Below are positions 47,201 through 59,434 of a stretch of 64,000 nt of DNA, piece after piece (position 1 is the stretch's first letter; every line of letters begins with the position of its first letter). The stretch comes from Betaproteobacteria bacterium Ga0077523 (GTDB lineage Bacteria; Pseudomonadota; Gammaproteobacteria; Burkholderiales; Ga0077523): assembly GCA_001464695.1 (NCBI GenBank), contig LNDQ01000120.1, positions 1 through 64,000 on the forward strand, in the 5' to 3' direction. The position numbers were made by a program, and so were the translations under genes. The notes beneath the pieces were generated by a model. That model ran no database searches and was not told the DNA's origin. It worked only from the letters and a program-made list of their open reading frames with translations.

Positions 47201-48802
47201 ATGCAACTGACGCTCTGGACCTACGAAGGACCACCCCACGTCGGCGCCATGCGCATCGCGACGTCCATGCGCGACGTGCACTATGTCCTGCACGCGCCGC
47301 AAGGGGACACCTACGCCGACTTGCTGTTCACCATGATCGAGCGGCGCGATCGACGCCCGCCGGTCACGTACACCACGTTCCAGGCGCGCGACCTGGGCGG
47401 TGACACGGCGGGACTGGTCACGCGGACCATCGCCGAAGCCTACGAGCGGCATCAACCCAAGGCCCTGCTGGTCGGCGAATCCTGCACGGCCGAGTTGATC
47501 CAGGATCAACCCGGCGCTCTGGCGCTGGGGATGAAGCTGCCGGTCCCGGTGATCCCGCTCGATCTGCCCGCCTACACCAAGAAGGAAAACTGGGGCGCGG
47601 CCGAAACGTTCTACCAGCTCACGCGCACGCTGTTGTCCGATCGCATCCCTGCGCCCGGGACGATTCGCCCACAGCGCCCGGCCGAACGCCGTCCTCGGGC
47701 CAACCTCCTCGGCCCCACGGTGCTGGGTTTCCGCTGCCGCGACGACGTGGTGGAAATAACGAGCCTCCTCGAGCAGCTCGGCATCGACGTGCACGTGGTG
47801 GCGCCGCTGGGTGCCGCACCGGACGACATCCGGCGCTTGCCCGAAGCGGATTTCAACGTCGACCTCTACCCGGAAGTCGCGCGCAGCACCGCATCATGGC
47901 TGCAGCGCAGTTTCGGCATGCCGTACACGACGACCGTTCCGATGGGCCTCGGGGCGACCCGTGACTTCATCGCGGAAGTCGCCCGGCTCGCGGGGGTCGA
48001 TCCGGCGCCGGTGCTCGGCCGCGAGCGACCCGGCGTCGCCCGTCTCGACGGTTCGCAGTCGCGCATGCAGTGGTATGCGCGCTCGGTCGACTCCACTTAT
48101 CTCACCGGCAAGCGCGTCTTCATCTTCGGCGATGCCACGCACGCCATCGCTGCGGCGCGCATCGCGACGGAGGAAATGGGTTTCACCGTCGTCGGCCTCG
48201 GCACCTACAGCCGCGAGTTCGCGCGCGACGTGCGCGAAGCGGCGCAACGCTACGGGGTCGACCCGCTGATCGCCGACGATTACCTGGAAGTGGAGCAGGC
48301 CATCGCCGCCGCCACGCCGGAACTGGTGCTAGGCACCCAGATGGAACGGCACATCGCGAAGCGCCTCGGCATTGCCTGCGCCGTGATCTCGGTGCCGATC
48401 CACGTACAGGACGTACCGGCACGCTACAGCCCGGTCTATGGTTTTGAAGGTGCGAACGTGCTGTTCGACACCTGGGTGCATCCGCTCGTGATGGGTCTCG
48501 AGGAACACCTGCTGCAGATGTTCCGGGGCGATTTCGAGTTCGGGGACGACGCACCGGCCTCGCACCTGTCCCACGCCGGCAAGTCGGCACACCCCCAGAA
48601 CCCGACACCGGAACCCGCGCCAGCGGCGTCCGAGCCGGGAGCGCCACCCTGGACCCCCGACGGCGAGAAGGAACTCCGGAAGATCCCGTTCTTCGTGCGC
48701 GGCAAGGCTCGCCGCAACACGGAGACCTATGCGCGCGAGCGGGGCCTGCGCGAAATCACGGTGGAGACGCTCTACGATGCCAAGGCGCACTTCGGACGCT
48801 AG
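47201..48802 (+). CDS. bchB: Dark-operative protochlorophyllide reductase subunit B
   Basis: This 533-aa subunit begins [23 protein letters not shown]. It has the BchB-typical [38 protein letters not shown] and [56 protein letters not shown]. It carries the C-terminal DPOR B extension ([22 protein letters not shown]). The annotated start is the ATG directly after the bchN region; the ORF-track start 23 codons upstream lies in bchN. Its 3' end overlaps the bchH start. Confidence 0.95.
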   Translation: MQLTLWTYEGPPHVGAMRIATSMRDVHYVLHAPQGDTYADLLFTMIERRDRRPPVTYTTFQARDLGGDTAGLVTRTIAEAYERHQPKALLVGESCTAELIQDQPGALALGMKLPVPVIPLDLPAYTKKENWGAAETFYQLTRTLLSDRIPAPGTIRPQRPAERRPRANLLGPTVLGFRCRDDVVEITSLLEQLGIDVHVVAPLGAAPDDIRRLPEADFNVDLYPEVARSTASWLQRSFGMPYTTTVPMGLGATRDFIAEVARLAGVDPAPVLGRERPGVARLDGSQSRMQWYARSVDSTYLTGKRVFIFGDATHAIAAARIATEEMGFTVVGLGTYSREFARDVREAAQRYGVDPLIADDYLEVEQAIAAATPELVLGTQMERHIAKRLGIACAVISVPIHVQDVPARYSPVYGFEGANVLFDTWVHPLVMGLEEHLLQMFRGDFEFGDDAPASHLSHAGKSAHPQNPTPEPAPAASEPGAPPWTPDGEKELRKIPFFVRGKARRNTETYARERGLREITVETLYDAKAHFGR

Positions 48803-51800
48803 CACCGGCGGCGTCACGCCGATTCGCGTGGTGATCGTCACACTCGACAGCCATCTCGCGAGTGCCGCCGAACGCGCACAGCACGCGCTCGCCAAGGACA
48901 TCCCCGGCCTCGTCCTCACGCTGCACGCCGTGGCGGAATGGGGCAACGACGACGGTGCGCTCGAGCGCTGCCGTGCCGACATCGCCCAGGGCGACATCAT
49001 CGTCGCGACCATGCTGTTCATGGAAGAACACATCCAGGCCGTGCTCCCGGCACTACAGGCACGGCGCGATCACTGCGACGCGATGATCGCGTGCATGTCC
49101 TCGGGCGAGGTGATGCGGCTCACGCGCATGGGCAAGTTCAGCATGGACGGCACGCAAAGCGGCGCCATGACCCTGTTGAAGAAGTTGCGTGGCGGCCGCA
49201 AGGAGACCGGCCCCGGCACGACCGCGAACGGCGGCGCCGGCGAGCGCCAGATCCGGATGCTGCGGCGGCTGCCCAAGATCCTGCGTTTCATTCCCGGTAC
49301 GGCACAGGATGTCCGCGCGTACTTCCTCACGTTGCAGTACTGGCTCGCCGGTTCCGACGAGAACGTCGCGAACCTAGTGCGCTACCTGATCGACCGCTAC
49401 GCCGACGGGGTGCGCCGGGCGCTGCGAGGCAGCCTCAAGACCGCGCCGCCCACCGAGTATCCGGAGATCGGCGTCTATCACCCGCGCATGAAAGGCCGCA
49501 TCGCCGATCGCCTCGATCGCCTGCCTGCCGTCGGCAAGGAAGGCACGGTCGGACTGCTGGTCATGCGTTCGTACGTGCTCGCCGGCAACGCCGGGCACTA
49601 CGACGGCGTGATCGCTGCGCTCGAAACGCGCGGACTGCGCGTCATACCGGCCTTCGCGACCGGCCTCGACGCGCGTCCGGCCGTCGAGCGCTTCTTCCTG
49701 GCCGATGGCGTGCCGACCGTGGATGCCGTGGTTTCGCTGACCGGCTTCTCGCTCGTGGGCGGCCCGGCCTACAACGATGCCAAGGCCGCCGAGGAGATCC
49801 TGGCGCGCCTCGACGTGCCCTACATCGCCGCGCATCCGGTGGAGTTCCAGACCATCGAGCAGTGGGGCGCCTCGAGCCGCGGCCTGATGCCGGTCGAAAG
49901 CACCATGATGGTCGCGATTCCCGAACTCGATGGCGCGACCGGGCCCATGGTGTACGGCGGCCGCGCTGGCGGGTCCGGCGTCGCATGCACGGGCTGCGCA
50001 CGGCGCTGCACGTTCGAAGGCGGAAGCCACCGACGGGACATGAGCAGCTGCGTGGAGCGCGCCGACATGCTGGCCGCGCGCGTGAGCAAGCTCGTGGCAC
50101 TGCGCCGCTCGCAGCGGTCGCAGCGCAAGCTGGCGCTGGTCATCTTCAATTTCCCGCCGAACGCCGGTGCCACCGGAACCGCAGCGTATCTCTCCGTCTT
50201 CGAATCGCTGCACCGCACCCTCGTCGGCCTGAAGGCCGCCGGGTACGCGGTCGACGTGCCCACTGACGTCGACACCCTGCGTCGGCAGATCATCGACGGC
50301 AACGCGGCCCGCCACGGCGCCGCCGCCAACGTGCATGCGCGCATTCCGGCCGACGACCACGTGCGGCGCGAACGCTGGCTGAACGAGATCGAGGCGCAAT
50401 GGGGTCCGGCACCCGGTCGCCATCAGAGCGATGGCCGGTCGCTGTTCGTGCTCGGCGCCCAATTCGGCAACGTGTTTGTCGGCATCCAGCCCGCGTTCGG
50501 CTACGAAGGCGATCCGATGCGCCTGCTGTTCGAGAAGGGTTTCGCGCCGACGCACGCGTTCTCGGCCTTCTATCGGTGGCTGCGCGAAGACTTCGGTGCG
50601 CACGCCGTGTTGCACTTCGGCACCCACGGCGCCCTCGAGTTCATGCCCGGCCGCCAGACCGGACTCACGGCGGCCGACTGGCCGGATCGACTGATCGGCG
50701 ACCTGCCCAACTTCTATCTGTACGCGGCGAACAATCCGTCCGAAGGCGCCATCGCCAAGCGCCGCGCTGCCGCCACCCTGGTGAGCTATCTCACGCCGCC
50801 CGTGGCCCACGCGGGCTTGTATCGCGGCCTGGTCGAACTCAAGACTTCGCTGGACCGCTGGCGCGGCATGACGCCGGACGAGCAGACGGCTCAGCCGGAA
50901 CTCGCCGTGCTGATTCAGGCGCAGGCTGCGACGCTCGATCTCGTGGCTGCCGAGCCTGCCTGGGGTGCGACCGCCGCGCCGGAGATCGCGAAACTCGCGG
51001 ATGCGATCGTCGAGCTCGAATACACGATGATTCCCCACGGCATGCACATCGTGGGCAAGGCACCCTCGGCCGCGGAGCGTGTCGATCTGCTGCTGTCCAT
51101 CGCCGAAGCGTCGCACGGCATTCGCCCGTCCCGCACCGCCATCGAGGCGTTGGTGGACGGTGCAACGCCGGAAGCGGCGCTTGCCGCCGGGCATATCGAC
51201 GACGATGCGACCCGCGTCATCTTCGAAGCGCTCGCCAGGACCGACCACCTGCTGCGCGAAGATCACGAACTTCCTGCCCTGATCGCGGCACTCGACGGGC
51301 GCTTCGTGCGACCGGCACCCGGCGGCGACCTGCTGCGCACGCCCGAGATCCTGCCCACCGGACGCAACCTGCACGGCTTCGACCCATTCCGCATACCCAG
51401 CGCGTACGCAGTCGCCGACGGGGCACGCCAGACAGTACGCTTGCTGGAGCGCCATCGCGCCGACGGCCATGCATTACCCGAGTCCATCGCACTCGTGCTC
51501 TGGGGCACCGACAACCTGAAGACCGAAGGCGCGCCGATCGGACAGGCGCTCGCGCTGATTGGTGCCAAACCCCGCTTCGATACCTACGGCCGCCTGTGCG
51601 GTGCGGTGCTCATTCCGCTCGAGGAACTGGGCCGGCCGCGCATCGACGTCGTGGTGACCTTGTCGGGCATCTTCCGCGACCTGCTGCCGCTGCAGACGCG
51701 CCTGCTCGCCGAAGCTTCATTCCTGGCCGCCAGTGCCGACGAACCGCTGGATCTGAATTTCGTGCGCAAACATGCGCTCGCCTACCAGCAAGAGCAAGGC

Positions 51801-52553
51801 TGCGACCTCGAAACCGCGGCGCTGCGCGTCTTCAGCAACGCCGATGGCGCCTACGGCTCGAACGTGAATCACCTGATCGACAGCAGCCGCTGGGACCAGG
51901 AGGACGAGATTGCGGAGACCTATTCGCGGCGCAAGTGCTTCGCCTACGGTCGCAGCGGAAAACCCATGCAGCAGGCCGCGTTGCTGGCGAGCGTGCTGTC
52001 GGACGTCGACCTCGCATACCAGAACCTGGACTCGGTCGAGATCGGCGTCACGACCGTCGACCATTATTTCGACACGCTGGGCGGGATCAGCCGCGCAGTG
52101 GGACGCGCCAAGGGCGCGACGGTGCCGGTCTACATCGGTGACCAGACCACCGGTGAGGGCAAGGTACGTTCGCTCGCGGAGCAGGTCGCCCTCGAGACGC
52201 GCACCCGGATGCTGAACCCGAAGTGGTACGAAGGCATGCTGCAGCACGGCTACGAAGGCGTGCGGCAGATCGAAGAGCACGTGAAGAACACCATGGGCTG
52301 GTCGGCCACCACCGGTCAGGTCGCGCCCTGGGTCTACCAGCAGCTCACGCAGACCTTCGTGCTGGACGACGACATGCGCCGGCGCCTGGCCGAACTCAAC
52401 CCGACAGCTTCGGCGAAGGTGGCCAACCGCCTGCTCGAAGCCTCGGAGCGCCAGTACTGGAAGCCCGACGCCGGCATGCTCGAGGCGCTGCGCCGCGCGA
52501 GCGACGAACTGGAAGACCGTATCGAAGGCGTGTATGCGGCCTCTGCCGCCTGA
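48777..52553 (+). CDS. bchH: Magnesium chelatase subunit BchH
   Basis: This 1258-aa protein is the porphyrin-binding catalytic subunit that inserts Mg into protoporphyrin IX together with BchI and BchD (not in this window). Recognisable segments are [17 protein letters not shown] near the N-terminus, VEKIDRVLGALKRL-like region replaced by VKLLVRSSQRSQRK, then [29 protein letters not shown] in the middle and [34 protein letters not shown] near the C-terminus, both diagnostic for BchH/CobN. The start MPRRTSDAS overlaps the bchB end by 26 bases. Confidence 0.93.
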   Translation: MPRRTSDASTGGVTPIRVVIVTLDSHLASAAERAQHALAKDIPGLVLTLHAVAEWGNDDGALERCRADIAQGDIIVATMLFMEEHIQAVLPALQARRDHCDAMIACMSSGEVMRLTRMGKFSMDGTQSGAMTLLKKLRGGRKETGPGTTANGGAGERQIRMLRRLPKILRFIPGTAQDVRAYFLTLQYWLAGSDENVANLVRYLIDRYADGVRRALRGSLKTAPPTEYPEIGVYHPRMKGRIADRLDRLPAVGKEGTVGLLVMRSYVLAGNAGHYDGVIAALETRGLRVIPAFATGLDARPAVERFFLADGVPTVDAVVSLTGFSLVGGPAYNDAKAAEEILARLDVPYIAAHPVEFQTIEQWGASSRGLMPVESTMMVAIPELDGATGPMVYGGRAGGSGVACTGCARRCTFEGGSHRRDMSSCVERADMLAARVSKLVALRRSQRSQRKLALVIFNFPPNAGATGTAAYLSVFESLHRTLVGLKAAGYAVDVPTDVDTLRRQIIDGNAARHGAAANVHARIPADDHVRRERWLNEIEAQWGPAPGRHQSDGRSLFVLGAQFGNVFVGIQPAFGYEGDPMRLLFEKGFAPTHAFSAFYRWLREDFGAHAVLHFGTHGALEFMPGRQTGLTAADWPDRLIGDLPNFYLYAANNPSEGAIAKRRAAATLVSYLTPPVAHAGLYRGLVELKTSLDRWRGMTPDEQTAQPELAVLIQAQAATLDLVAAEPAWGATAAPEIAKLADAIVELEYTMIPHGMHIVGKAPSAAERVDLLLSIAEASHGIRPSRTAIEALVDGATPEAALAAGHIDDDATRVIFEALARTDHLLREDHELPALIAALDGRFVRPAPGGDLLRTPEILPTGRNLHGFDPFRIPSAYAVADGARQTVRLLERHRADGHALPESIALVLWGTDNLKTEGAPIGQALALIGAKPRFDTYGRLCGAVLIPLEELGRPRIDVVVTLSGIFRDLLPLQTRLLAEASFLAASADEPLDLNFVRKHALAYQQEQGCDLETAALRVFSNADGAYGSNVNHLIDSSRWDQEDEIAETYSRRKCFAYGRSGKPMQQAALLASVLSDVDLAYQNLDSVEIGVTTVDHYFDTLGGISRAVGRAKGATVPVYIGDQTTGEGKVRSLAEQVALETRTRMLNPKWYEGMLQHGYEGVRQIEEHVKNTMGWSATTGQVAPWVYQQLTQTFVLDDDMRRRLAELNPTASAKVANRLLEASERQYWKPDAGMLEALRRASDELEDRIEGVYAASAA

Positions 52554-52578
52554 CGCCTCACCCAAGGAGAAAGAGTAG

Positions 52579-53493
<915 letters not shown>

Positions 53494-53497
53494 CGCC

Positions 53498-54194
53498 ATG
53501 AGCACCTCCTACCTGCAGCGCCGCGGACAACTCCAGACCTACTTCGACCGCACGGCGGTCGATGCGTGGAAGCGCCTCACTTCCGATGCGCCGGTGAGCG
53601 GGATCCGCGCGACGGTCCGCGCCGGACGCGATCGCATGCGCCCTCGCCGGATGCCGCCTGCTCGATGCCGGATGCGGCACGGGAGCGTTGTCGGTGGAAG
53701 CGGCGAAGCGCGGTGCCGATGTGGTGGCGATCGATCTGTCGCCCACGCTGGTACAGCTCGCACGCGAGCGGCTGCCCAACGACCTGGGTAAGGGGTGCGT
53801 CGATTTTCGCGTCGGCGACATGCTCGATCCGGCGCTCGGGTCGTTCGACTATGTCGTGGCGATGGACTCGCTGATTCACTATCGCGCGCCCGATGTGGTT
53901 CGAGTGCTCGCCGACCTGGCCGCGCGCACGCGCGAGTCGATCCTGTTCACCTTTGCACCGAAGACACCGGCGCTGGCGCTGATGCATGCAGTCGGCCGGT
54001 TGTTTCCGCGTGGCGATCGCGCCCCGGCGATCGAGCCGGTGAGCTTCGCCAAGCTCGAGTTCCTGCTCGCCCGCGAGACCGGACTGGCAACATGGCAGCC
54101 TGGCCGTACCCAGCGGATCGCGAGCGGCTTCTACACATCGCAGGCTGTGGAACTGTCTGATACCTGCGCGCAGTGGACTCACATGCACGCCTGA
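53498..54194 (+). pseudogene. bchM: Magnesium protoporphyrin O-methyltransferase BchM, frame-disrupted
   Basis: The N-terminus STSYLQRRGQLQTYFDRTA...ATVRAGRDRMR is in one frame. The SAM-binding motif (LLDAGCGTGALSVEAAKRG) and the rest to the C-terminus (DYVVAMDSLIHY, RIASGFYTSQAVELS) are in another (+1) frame. The switch lies near 53638-53645. About a dozen residues normally between them appear to be missing, so a net deletion of 3n+2 bases is more likely than one misread base. BchM methylates Mg-protoporphyrin IX before the AcsF cyclase step, so a true null would block bacteriochlorophyll synthesis unless a second copy exists. An assembly or sequencing error is the main alternative. Confidence 0.75.
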
Positions 54195-54200
54195 CCAGGA

Positions 54201-55634
54201 ATGGATATCAACGCGACCCTCGCACGCACGTGGACCCGGGTAGGCCCCCGGTTCCTGCCGTTCGCGGATGCCGCCACGCCGGAGCTGCCCCTCGGTCGGT
54301 TGCTGCGGCTGTCGCTGTTCCAGGTATCCGTCGGCATGGCCGCGGCGTTGCTCAACGGCACTCTGAACCGGGTCATGATCGTGGAACTCGGCGTCGCCGC
54401 CTGGCTCGTGGCGCTGATGGTCTCGCTGCCGCTGCTGTTCGCGCCATTTCGCGCGCTTATCGGTTTTCGCTCGGACACCTATCGCTCGGTACTCGGCTGG
54501 CGCCGCGTGCCGTTCATCTGGATGGGAACACTGCTGCAGTTCGGCGGACTCGCCATCATGCCCTTCGCCCTGCTCGTGCTGACCGGCAAGGGCCACGCGC
54601 CCGCCGAGGTCGGGCACGCCGGCGCGGCACTCGCCTTCCTGCTCGTCGGCGCCGGCCTGCACACGACACAGACCGCGGGCTTGGCACTCGCGACCGACCT
54701 GGCGCCCGCCGCATCCCGGCCGCGCGTGGTCGCACTGCTCTACGTCATGCTTCTACTCGGAATGGCTCTCAGCTCGCTGGTTTTCGGTGTGCTGCTCGCC
54801 GATTTTTCCAACGTCCGCCTGATCCAGGTGATCCAGGGTGCGGCGATGGTGACCATGGGGCTCAACCTGCTCGCTCTCTGGAAGCAAGAGCCCCGGAGGA
54901 CGTCAAGGGTTGCGACGCCGGACGAGCCACGCGCGAACTTCCGCGAGGCCTGGCGCAAATTCACTCGCGCCGGCAAGCCGGTGCGCCTGCTGGTCGCGGT
55001 CGGCCTCGGTACCGCGGGCTTCAGCATGCAGGACATCCTGCTGGAGCCCTATGGCGGACAGATTCTGCATCTTGGCGTCGGCGCCACGAGTCTCCTCACC
55101 GCGCTGCTGGCGGCCGGGAGCCTGGGCGGTTTTACCATAGCCGCTCACAAGCTCGGCGAGGGCACGGATGCCCACCGGTTGGCAGCCATGGGTGCGCTGG
55201 TGGGCATCTTCGCGTTCGCGGGAGTGGTCTTCGCCGACCCGTTGGAATCCGCATTCCTGTTCCGGATCGGAACCGTGCTGATCGGTTTTGGTGGCGGCCT
55301 GTTCGCGGTCGGCACGCTGACCGCAGCGATGGCGCTGCGCCACGATGGGCACAACGGTCTGGCGCTCGGCGCCTGGGGAGCGGTACAGGCCTCCGCCGCC
55401 GGGTTGTCCATCTTTCTCGGCGGCGCACTGCGCGACGGCATCTCGAGCCTCGCCGCGCACGGCATGCTGGGTCCGGCGCTCACCGGCCCGTCGGTGGGCT
55501 ACAGCGTCGTCTACCACATCGAAATCGCGTTGCTGTTCGCAACGCTGGTCGCGATCGGGCCGCTGGTTCGCCCGAACCACGAGACCCGGCCGCAATCGTC
55601 GTCGCGATTCGGCCTGGCGGAATTTCCAGGCTGA
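54201..55634 (+). CDS. lhaA: BCD-family MFS transporter, LhaA/PucC type
   Basis: A 477-aa membrane protein with twelve helices. It has the family motif LSLFQVSVGMAAALLNGTLNRVMIVELGVAAWLVALMVSLPLLFAPFRALIGFRSD, and MQDILLEPYGGQILHLGVGATS further on. In Rhodobacter, lhaA lies just upstream of puhA and is required for LH1 assembly, as in this position between bchM and puhA. Paralogous to the bchG-adjacent MFS protein. Confidence 0.9.
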   Translation: MDINATLARTWTRVGPRFLPFADAATPELPLGRLLRLSLFQVSVGMAAALLNGTLNRVMIVELGVAAWLVALMVSLPLLFAPFRALIGFRSDTYRSVLGWRRVPFIWMGTLLQFGGLAIMPFALLVLTGKGHAPAEVGHAGAALAFLLVGAGLHTTQTAGLALATDLAPAASRPRVVALLYVMLLLGMALSSLVFGVLLADFSNVRLIQVIQGAAMVTMGLNLLALWKQEPRRTSRVATPDEPRANFREAWRKFTRAGKPVRLLVAVGLGTAGFSMQDILLEPYGGQILHLGVGATSLLTALLAAGSLGGFTIAAHKLGEGTDAHRLAAMGALVGIFAFAGVVFADPLESAFLFRIGTVLIGFGGGLFAVGTLTAAMALRHDGHNGLALGAWGAVQASAAGLSIFLGGALRDGISSLAAHGMLGPALTGPSVGYSVVYHIEIALLFATLVAIGPLVRPNHETRPQSSSRFGLAEFPG

Positions 55635-55662
55635 GAACAATTCCATCAAGGGAGGTCACGCT

Positions 55663-56430
55663 ATGCAAACCGGTGCCATTACCCAGTACATCGACGTCGC
55701 CCAGCTCGCGCTGTACGCGTTCTGGATCTTCTTCGCTGGCCTGATCTTCTACCTGCACCGCGAGAACAAGCGCGAAGGCTATCCGCTCGAATCGGATCGC
55801 TCGGGCAGCATCCGGGTCCAGGGCTTCCCGTCGATTCCGAAGCCCAAGACCTTCCTGCTACCCCACGGCGGGACGTTCAGCGCGCCGAACGACAAGCGCG
55901 ACGCGCGCACGATCAACGCCCGGCCCATTGGTCCGTGGCTGGGCGCGCCGCTCGAGCCCGTGGGAGACCCGATGCTGGCGGAAGTGGGCCCCGGCGCCTA
56001 CGCCGAGCGCGCCGACACGCCCGACCTGACCGTCGACGGCCAACCGAAGATCGTGCCGCTGCGGCGAGCAACCGGCTTCGCGCTCGCTGCCGCCGATCCC
56101 GATCCGCGCGGCATGCCGGTGGTGGGCGGTGACGGCAATGTCGCGGGCAAGGTCACCGACGTGTGGGTCGATACCTCCGAGACGCTGATCCGCTACTTCG
56201 AGGCGGACGTGAACGGCCGCAAGGTTCTCATCCCGAACACGTTCGCCAAGATCAGCACGGGCCGCAACGCCGCGATAACGGTGCGCTCGATCCACGCGCG
56301 GCATTTCCAGAACGTGCCCGGCACCAAGAGTCCGGACCAGGTCACCTTCCTCGAGGAAGAGAAGATCGCTGCCTACTACGGCGCCGGCACGCTGTACGCC
56401 GACCCGGACCGTGCGGAGCCCTTCCTGTGA
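55663..56430 (+). CDS. puhA: Photosynthetic reaction centre subunit H
   Basis: This 255-aa protein has one N-terminal helix (IDVAQLALYAFWIFFAGLIFYLHRENKREGYPLESDR) and the cytoplasmic PRC-barrel region with VVGGDGNVAGKVTDVWVDTSETLIRYFEADVNG. It caps the reaction centre on the cytoplasmic side. Start follows GGGAGG. The GTG of puhB overlaps its stop by 4 bases. Confidence 0.95.
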   Translation: MQTGAITQYIDVAQLALYAFWIFFAGLIFYLHRENKREGYPLESDRSGSIRVQGFPSIPKPKTFLLPHGGTFSAPNDKRDARTINARPIGPWLGAPLEPVGDPMLAEVGPGAYAERADTPDLTVDGQPKIVPLRRATGFALAAADPDPRGMPVVGGDGNVAGKVTDVWVDTSETLIRYFEADVNGRKVLIPNTFAKISTGRNAAITVRSIHARHFQNVPGTKSPDQVTFLEEEKIAAYYGAGTLYADPDRAEPFL

Positions 56431-57530
56431 ACCACCACGAAGAAGAGATGGCACAACTGGAGCGCGGCGGCCTGCCGGAGCCGCTGCCAAGCGGTGAACG
56501 CGTGCTGTGGGAGGGCGGTCCGGACTGGCGCCAACTTGCGATCCACGTATTCCACGCCCGCAAGGTCGCGTTTTACTTCTTGGTGCTGCTCGCTTGGCGG
56601 ATCGCCGCGAACGTGTCCGACGGAACGGCCCTTGCCAGTGCGCTGGTCGGTTCCATCGCGCTCACGGCATTGGGCGTGCTCGCCGTGGGATTGCTGTGCC
56701 TCATCGCCTGGTTCACCGCGCGGACCGCACGCTACGCCATCACGACCGAGCGCGTCGTGATGCGCATCGGCATCGTGTTGACGGTGACGTTCAATCTGCC
56801 CTTCAAGGCCATCGGTTCCGCCGGGCTCAAGCTCCGGCGCGACGGCAGCGGCGACATCCCGCTCGCGTTGACCGGCTCGGACCGGATCGCCTATCTCAAC
56901 CTCTGGCCGCACGCCCGGCCGTGGCAGGTGAAGCAGCCGCAGCCGATGCTGCGCGGCATTCCTGAAGCCGAGCGCGTGGCGAGCATCCTGTCGCAGGCGC
57001 TGGCTGCATCGGCAGGCGTGTGCGCGTGCGTTCGCGTTCCATCGCCGCCGCTTGAGCCCGGAGCAACGACCATGAACACCGCGTTTCGCGCCACGTCGTT
57101 TCCGATCGCACCCCTCATCGGGGCCTCGATGCTGGTGCTCATCGCTCTGGGCGGCGTTGCGGCGTTTCGCGCAAGCGGCCTTGAAACCACCCGCGTCACC
57201 GAGTCCCCGGTCGTGAGCCAGGCGGCATTGCGCTTCGAAGACCAGCCCAACGGCAGCATTCTCGTGTTGTCGGGCCGCGACGGTGGCGTGGTCGACACCG
57301 TCGCCCCGGGCACGAATGGATTCCTGCGCGGCACCTTGCGGGGATTGGCGCGTGAGCGCCACCGCCAGGGCATCGGCCAGGAGCAACCGTTCCAACTCGT
57401 CGGTCACGCGGACGGCCGCCTGACGCTGACCGATCCGGCGACCGGCCGCCAGGTCAATCTGGAAGCGTTCGGCCCGACCAACGCCGCCGTCTTCGTCCGC
57501 CTGCTCCACCTTGAGGGCGGCAACAGCTAG
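56427..57530 (+). CDS. puhB: PuhB, reaction centre assembly protein, read through into PuhC
   Basis: The ORF begins at the GTG overlapping puhA ([34 protein letters not shown]) and shows PuhB features: two helices ([15 protein letters not shown] and [16 protein letters not shown]) and the [31 protein letters not shown] domain. PuhB normally ends at about 210 residues. Here the frame runs on, without a stop, into the PuhC ATG. In the +2 frame a TGA lies at 57053-57055, just where the stop would be expected, after a GTGTGCGCGTGCG run that could invite an indel. Either a single-base error or a genuine fusion. Confidence 0.8.
   Translation: MNHHEEEMAQLERGGLPEPLPSGERVLWEGGPDWRQLAIHVFHARKVAFYFLVLLAWRIAANVSDGTALASALVGSIALTALGVLAVGLLCLIAWFTARTARYAITTERVVMRIGIVLTVTFNLPFKAIGSAGLKLRRDGSGDIPLALTGSDRIAYLNLWPHARPWQVKQPQPMLRGIPEAERVASILSQALAASAGVCACVRVPSPPLEPGATTMNTAFRATSFPIAPLIGASMLVLIALGGVAAFRASGLETTRVTESPVVSQAALRFEDQPNGSILVLSGRDGGVVDTVAPGTNGFLRGTLRGLARERHRQGIGQEQPFQLVGHADGRLTLTDPATGRQVNLEAFGPTNAAVFVRLLHLEGGNS
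57072..57530 (+). CDS. puhC: PuhC, photosynthetic complex assembly protein
   Basis: A 152-aa protein with one N-terminal helix ([18 protein letters not shown]) and a periplasmic domain: [43 protein letters not shown] and [28 protein letters not shown]. It promotes assembly of the RC-LH1 core. An ATG with GGAG eight bases upstream permits independent initiation even if the ORF is fused to puhB. Confidence 0.88.
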   Translation: MNTAFRATSFPIAPLIGASMLVLIALGGVAAFRASGLETTRVTESPVVSQAALRFEDQPNGSILVLSGRDGGVVDTVAPGTNGFLRGTLRGLARERHRQGIGQEQPFQLVGHADGRLTLTDPATGRQVNLEAFGPTNAAVFVRLLHLEGGNS

Positions 57531-57556
57531 CGCATCCGCACAGGAGAACCCGCACC

Positions 57557-58624
57557 ATGGAAACCACCGCCGACGTCGTCGCCTCATCCGCAGAAGCCAC
57601 CAGCCTCGCCAACCAGGAGACGATGCTGACGCCGCGCTTCTACACGACCGATTTCGATGCGATGGATCGCATGGACGTGAGTCTCGTGCGCGAGGAGTGG
57701 GACGCGCTCCTGCTCGAGTTCGAAGGCGACAACAACCACGATCACTTCAAACGCACGCCCGAGTTCACGTCCGAGATCCGCGAGCTCCCGCCGGCGCTGC
57801 GACGCGAGTTCCTGGATTTCCTGATCTCGTCGGTCACCTCGGAGTTCTCCGGCTGCGTGCTTTACAAGGAGATCGAGAAGCACGTCACCAATCCGGACAT
57901 CAAGAAGCTGATGGGCTTCATGGCGCGCGACGAGTCGCGCCACGCAGGCTTCATCAACCAGTCGCTGCGCGATTTCGGCGTGGCGGTGGACCTGGGGTTC
58001 CTGAAGCGCGCGAAGAAGTACACCTACTTCAAGCCGAAGTTCATCCTGTACGCCACGTACCTCTCGGAGAAGATCGGCTACGCGCGCTACATCTCGATCT
58101 ACCGCCAGCTCGAGCGCCATCCGGAGCATCGCTTTCATCCGATCTTCAAGTGGTTCCAGCGCTGGTGCAACGACGAGTTCCGCCACGGGGAAGCCCTGGC
58201 CCTGCTGATGCGAGCCGACCCGAAGCTGCTGGCTGGCCACAACAAACTCTGGATCCGCTTCTTCCTGCTCGCGGTGTACGCGACCATGTACGTGCGCGAC
58301 CACACGCGTCCGGAGCTGCACACCGCTCTCGGCCTCGACTCGACGGCGTACGACTACCAGGTCTTCCGCATCACGTCGGAGATCGCGCGCCAGGTGTTCC
58401 CCGTGGAACTCGACATCGACAACCCCAAGTTCCGGGCCGGCCTCGAGCGGCTGCGCCGCATCGCGGTGGCCACGGAGGCGGCGAAAGCGCGCGGCGGCTT
58501 GCCGGGGATGGCAAGGCGCGGTGCGCTCGCCATCGGCGCGGTCGCGACATTCGCACGCCTTTACTTGCTGCCGATGAAGCGCAACGAGATTCCGCAACGC
58601 GTGCTGATGGCACCGGCCTGGTAG
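57557..58624 (+). CDS. acsF: Aerobic magnesium-protoporphyrin IX monomethyl ester cyclase AcsF
   Basis: This 355-aa di-iron oxygenase has two carboxylate/His motifs: E-(x)[15 protein letters not shown] and later [12 protein letters not shown], with conserved Glu in the helix [18 protein letters not shown]. It forms the isocyclic ring E with oxygen, so the host can make bacteriochlorophyll aerobically. The oxygen-independent BchE is not in the window. It follows puhC by 26 bases. Confidence 0.95.
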   Translation: METTADVVASSAEATSLANQETMLTPRFYTTDFDAMDRMDVSLVREEWDALLLEFEGDNNHDHFKRTPEFTSEIRELPPALRREFLDFLISSVTSEFSGCVLYKEIEKHVTNPDIKKLMGFMARDESRHAGFINQSLRDFGVAVDLGFLKRAKKYTYFKPKFILYATYLSEKIGYARYISIYRQLERHPEHRFHPIFKWFQRWCNDEFRHGEALALLMRADPKLLAGHNKLWIRFFLLAVYATMYVRDHTRPELHTALGLDSTAYDYQVFRITSEIARQVFPVELDIDNPKFRAGLERLRRIAVATEAAKARGGLPGMARRGALAIGAVATFARLYLLPMKRNEIPQRVLMAPAW

Positions 58625-58644
58625 GAGGGCCGCGGGCAACGATC

Positions 58645-59412
58645 ATGGCCGCATACGGACTGCCGGCGCTCTACGCACTGTTCGTCTGGTGGTTCACCAC
58701 CGGTGCGATCCTGTATCTCGACGGCCTGCCGCGGCACACCTTCCGGTGGAGCATGTTCGCCGCCACCGCGTTGGCCCTGCTTGCCCTGATCGGCCTCGAT
58801 CGCAGCTGCGAAAGCACCACGGTCGCCGGCGCCTACTGCGCGTTCACGTGCGCCATCATCATCTGGGGCTGGGTCGAGATCTCGTTTTTGATGGGCTTCG
58901 TCACCGGGCCGCGGACGTCGGCCGCACCCGTCGGTTGCAGCGAATGGCGCCGCTTCGTGTTCGCGATCCAGGCGATCGCCTACCATGAACTCGCGATCGT
59001 CTTTGCCGCCGGCAGCATCGCGCTACTGTCCTCGGGAGCGCCGAATCAGGTCGGGTTGTGGACCTTCCTCATCCTGTGGGCCATGCGGTTGAGCGCCAAA
59101 CTGAATCTGTTCCTCGGCGTGCGCAACCTCGGCGAGGAATTCCTGCCGGAGCGGTTGCGCTACCTGCGCAGCTTCTTCGTTAAACGGCCGATGAACCTGC
59201 TGTTCCCGATATCGGTGACCGTTGCAACGATCCTGGCGGCGATCCTGTGGACCGAAGCGACCGCCACCAGCGCCTCCGCATTCGATGCGACCGGCCTGGC
59301 GCTCGCCGCAGCATTGCTGTCGCTCGCCATCCTGGAGCACTGGTTCATGGTGCTGCCGATGCCGACGACGGCGCTGTGGAGCTGGGGCCTCGGGTCACGA
59401 ACCCCCAGGTAG
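58645..59412 (+). CDS. puhE: PuhE, putative photosynthetic complex assembly protein
   Basis: This 255-aa, ~eight-helix membrane protein begins MAAYGLPALYALFVWWFTTGAILYLDGLP. It shows family stretches GWVEISFLMGFVTGPR, YHELAIVFAAGSIALLS and LWAMRLSAKLNLFLGVRNLGEEFLPERLRYL. It belongs to the DUF3623 (PuhE) family found in proteobacterial photosynthesis clusters, thought to regulate BChl synthesis or assembly. The start was moved inside the ORF-track frame, whose first 378 codons overlap acsF. Confidence 0.9.
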   Translation: MAAYGLPALYALFVWWFTTGAILYLDGLPRHTFRWSMFAATALALLALIGLDRSCESTTVAGAYCAFTCAIIIWGWVEISFLMGFVTGPRTSAAPVGCSEWRRFVFAIQAIAYHELAIVFAAGSIALLSSGAPNQVGLWTFLILWAMRLSAKLNLFLGVRNLGEEFLPERLRYLRSFFVKRPMNLLFPISVTVATILAAILWTEATATSASAFDATGLALAAALLSLAILEHWFMVLPMPTTALWSWGLGSRTPR

Positions 59413-59434
59413 CGACCCGGTCCGGAAGCGGCGG

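Noticed and set aside
49374-51470. 698-aa minus-strand ORF within bchH
   Set aside because: Antisense of bchH; composition only, no recognisable motif.
57511-59412. Full 633-aa ORF as one gene
   Set aside because: Only its last 255 codons are puhE; the rest overlaps acsF in another frame.
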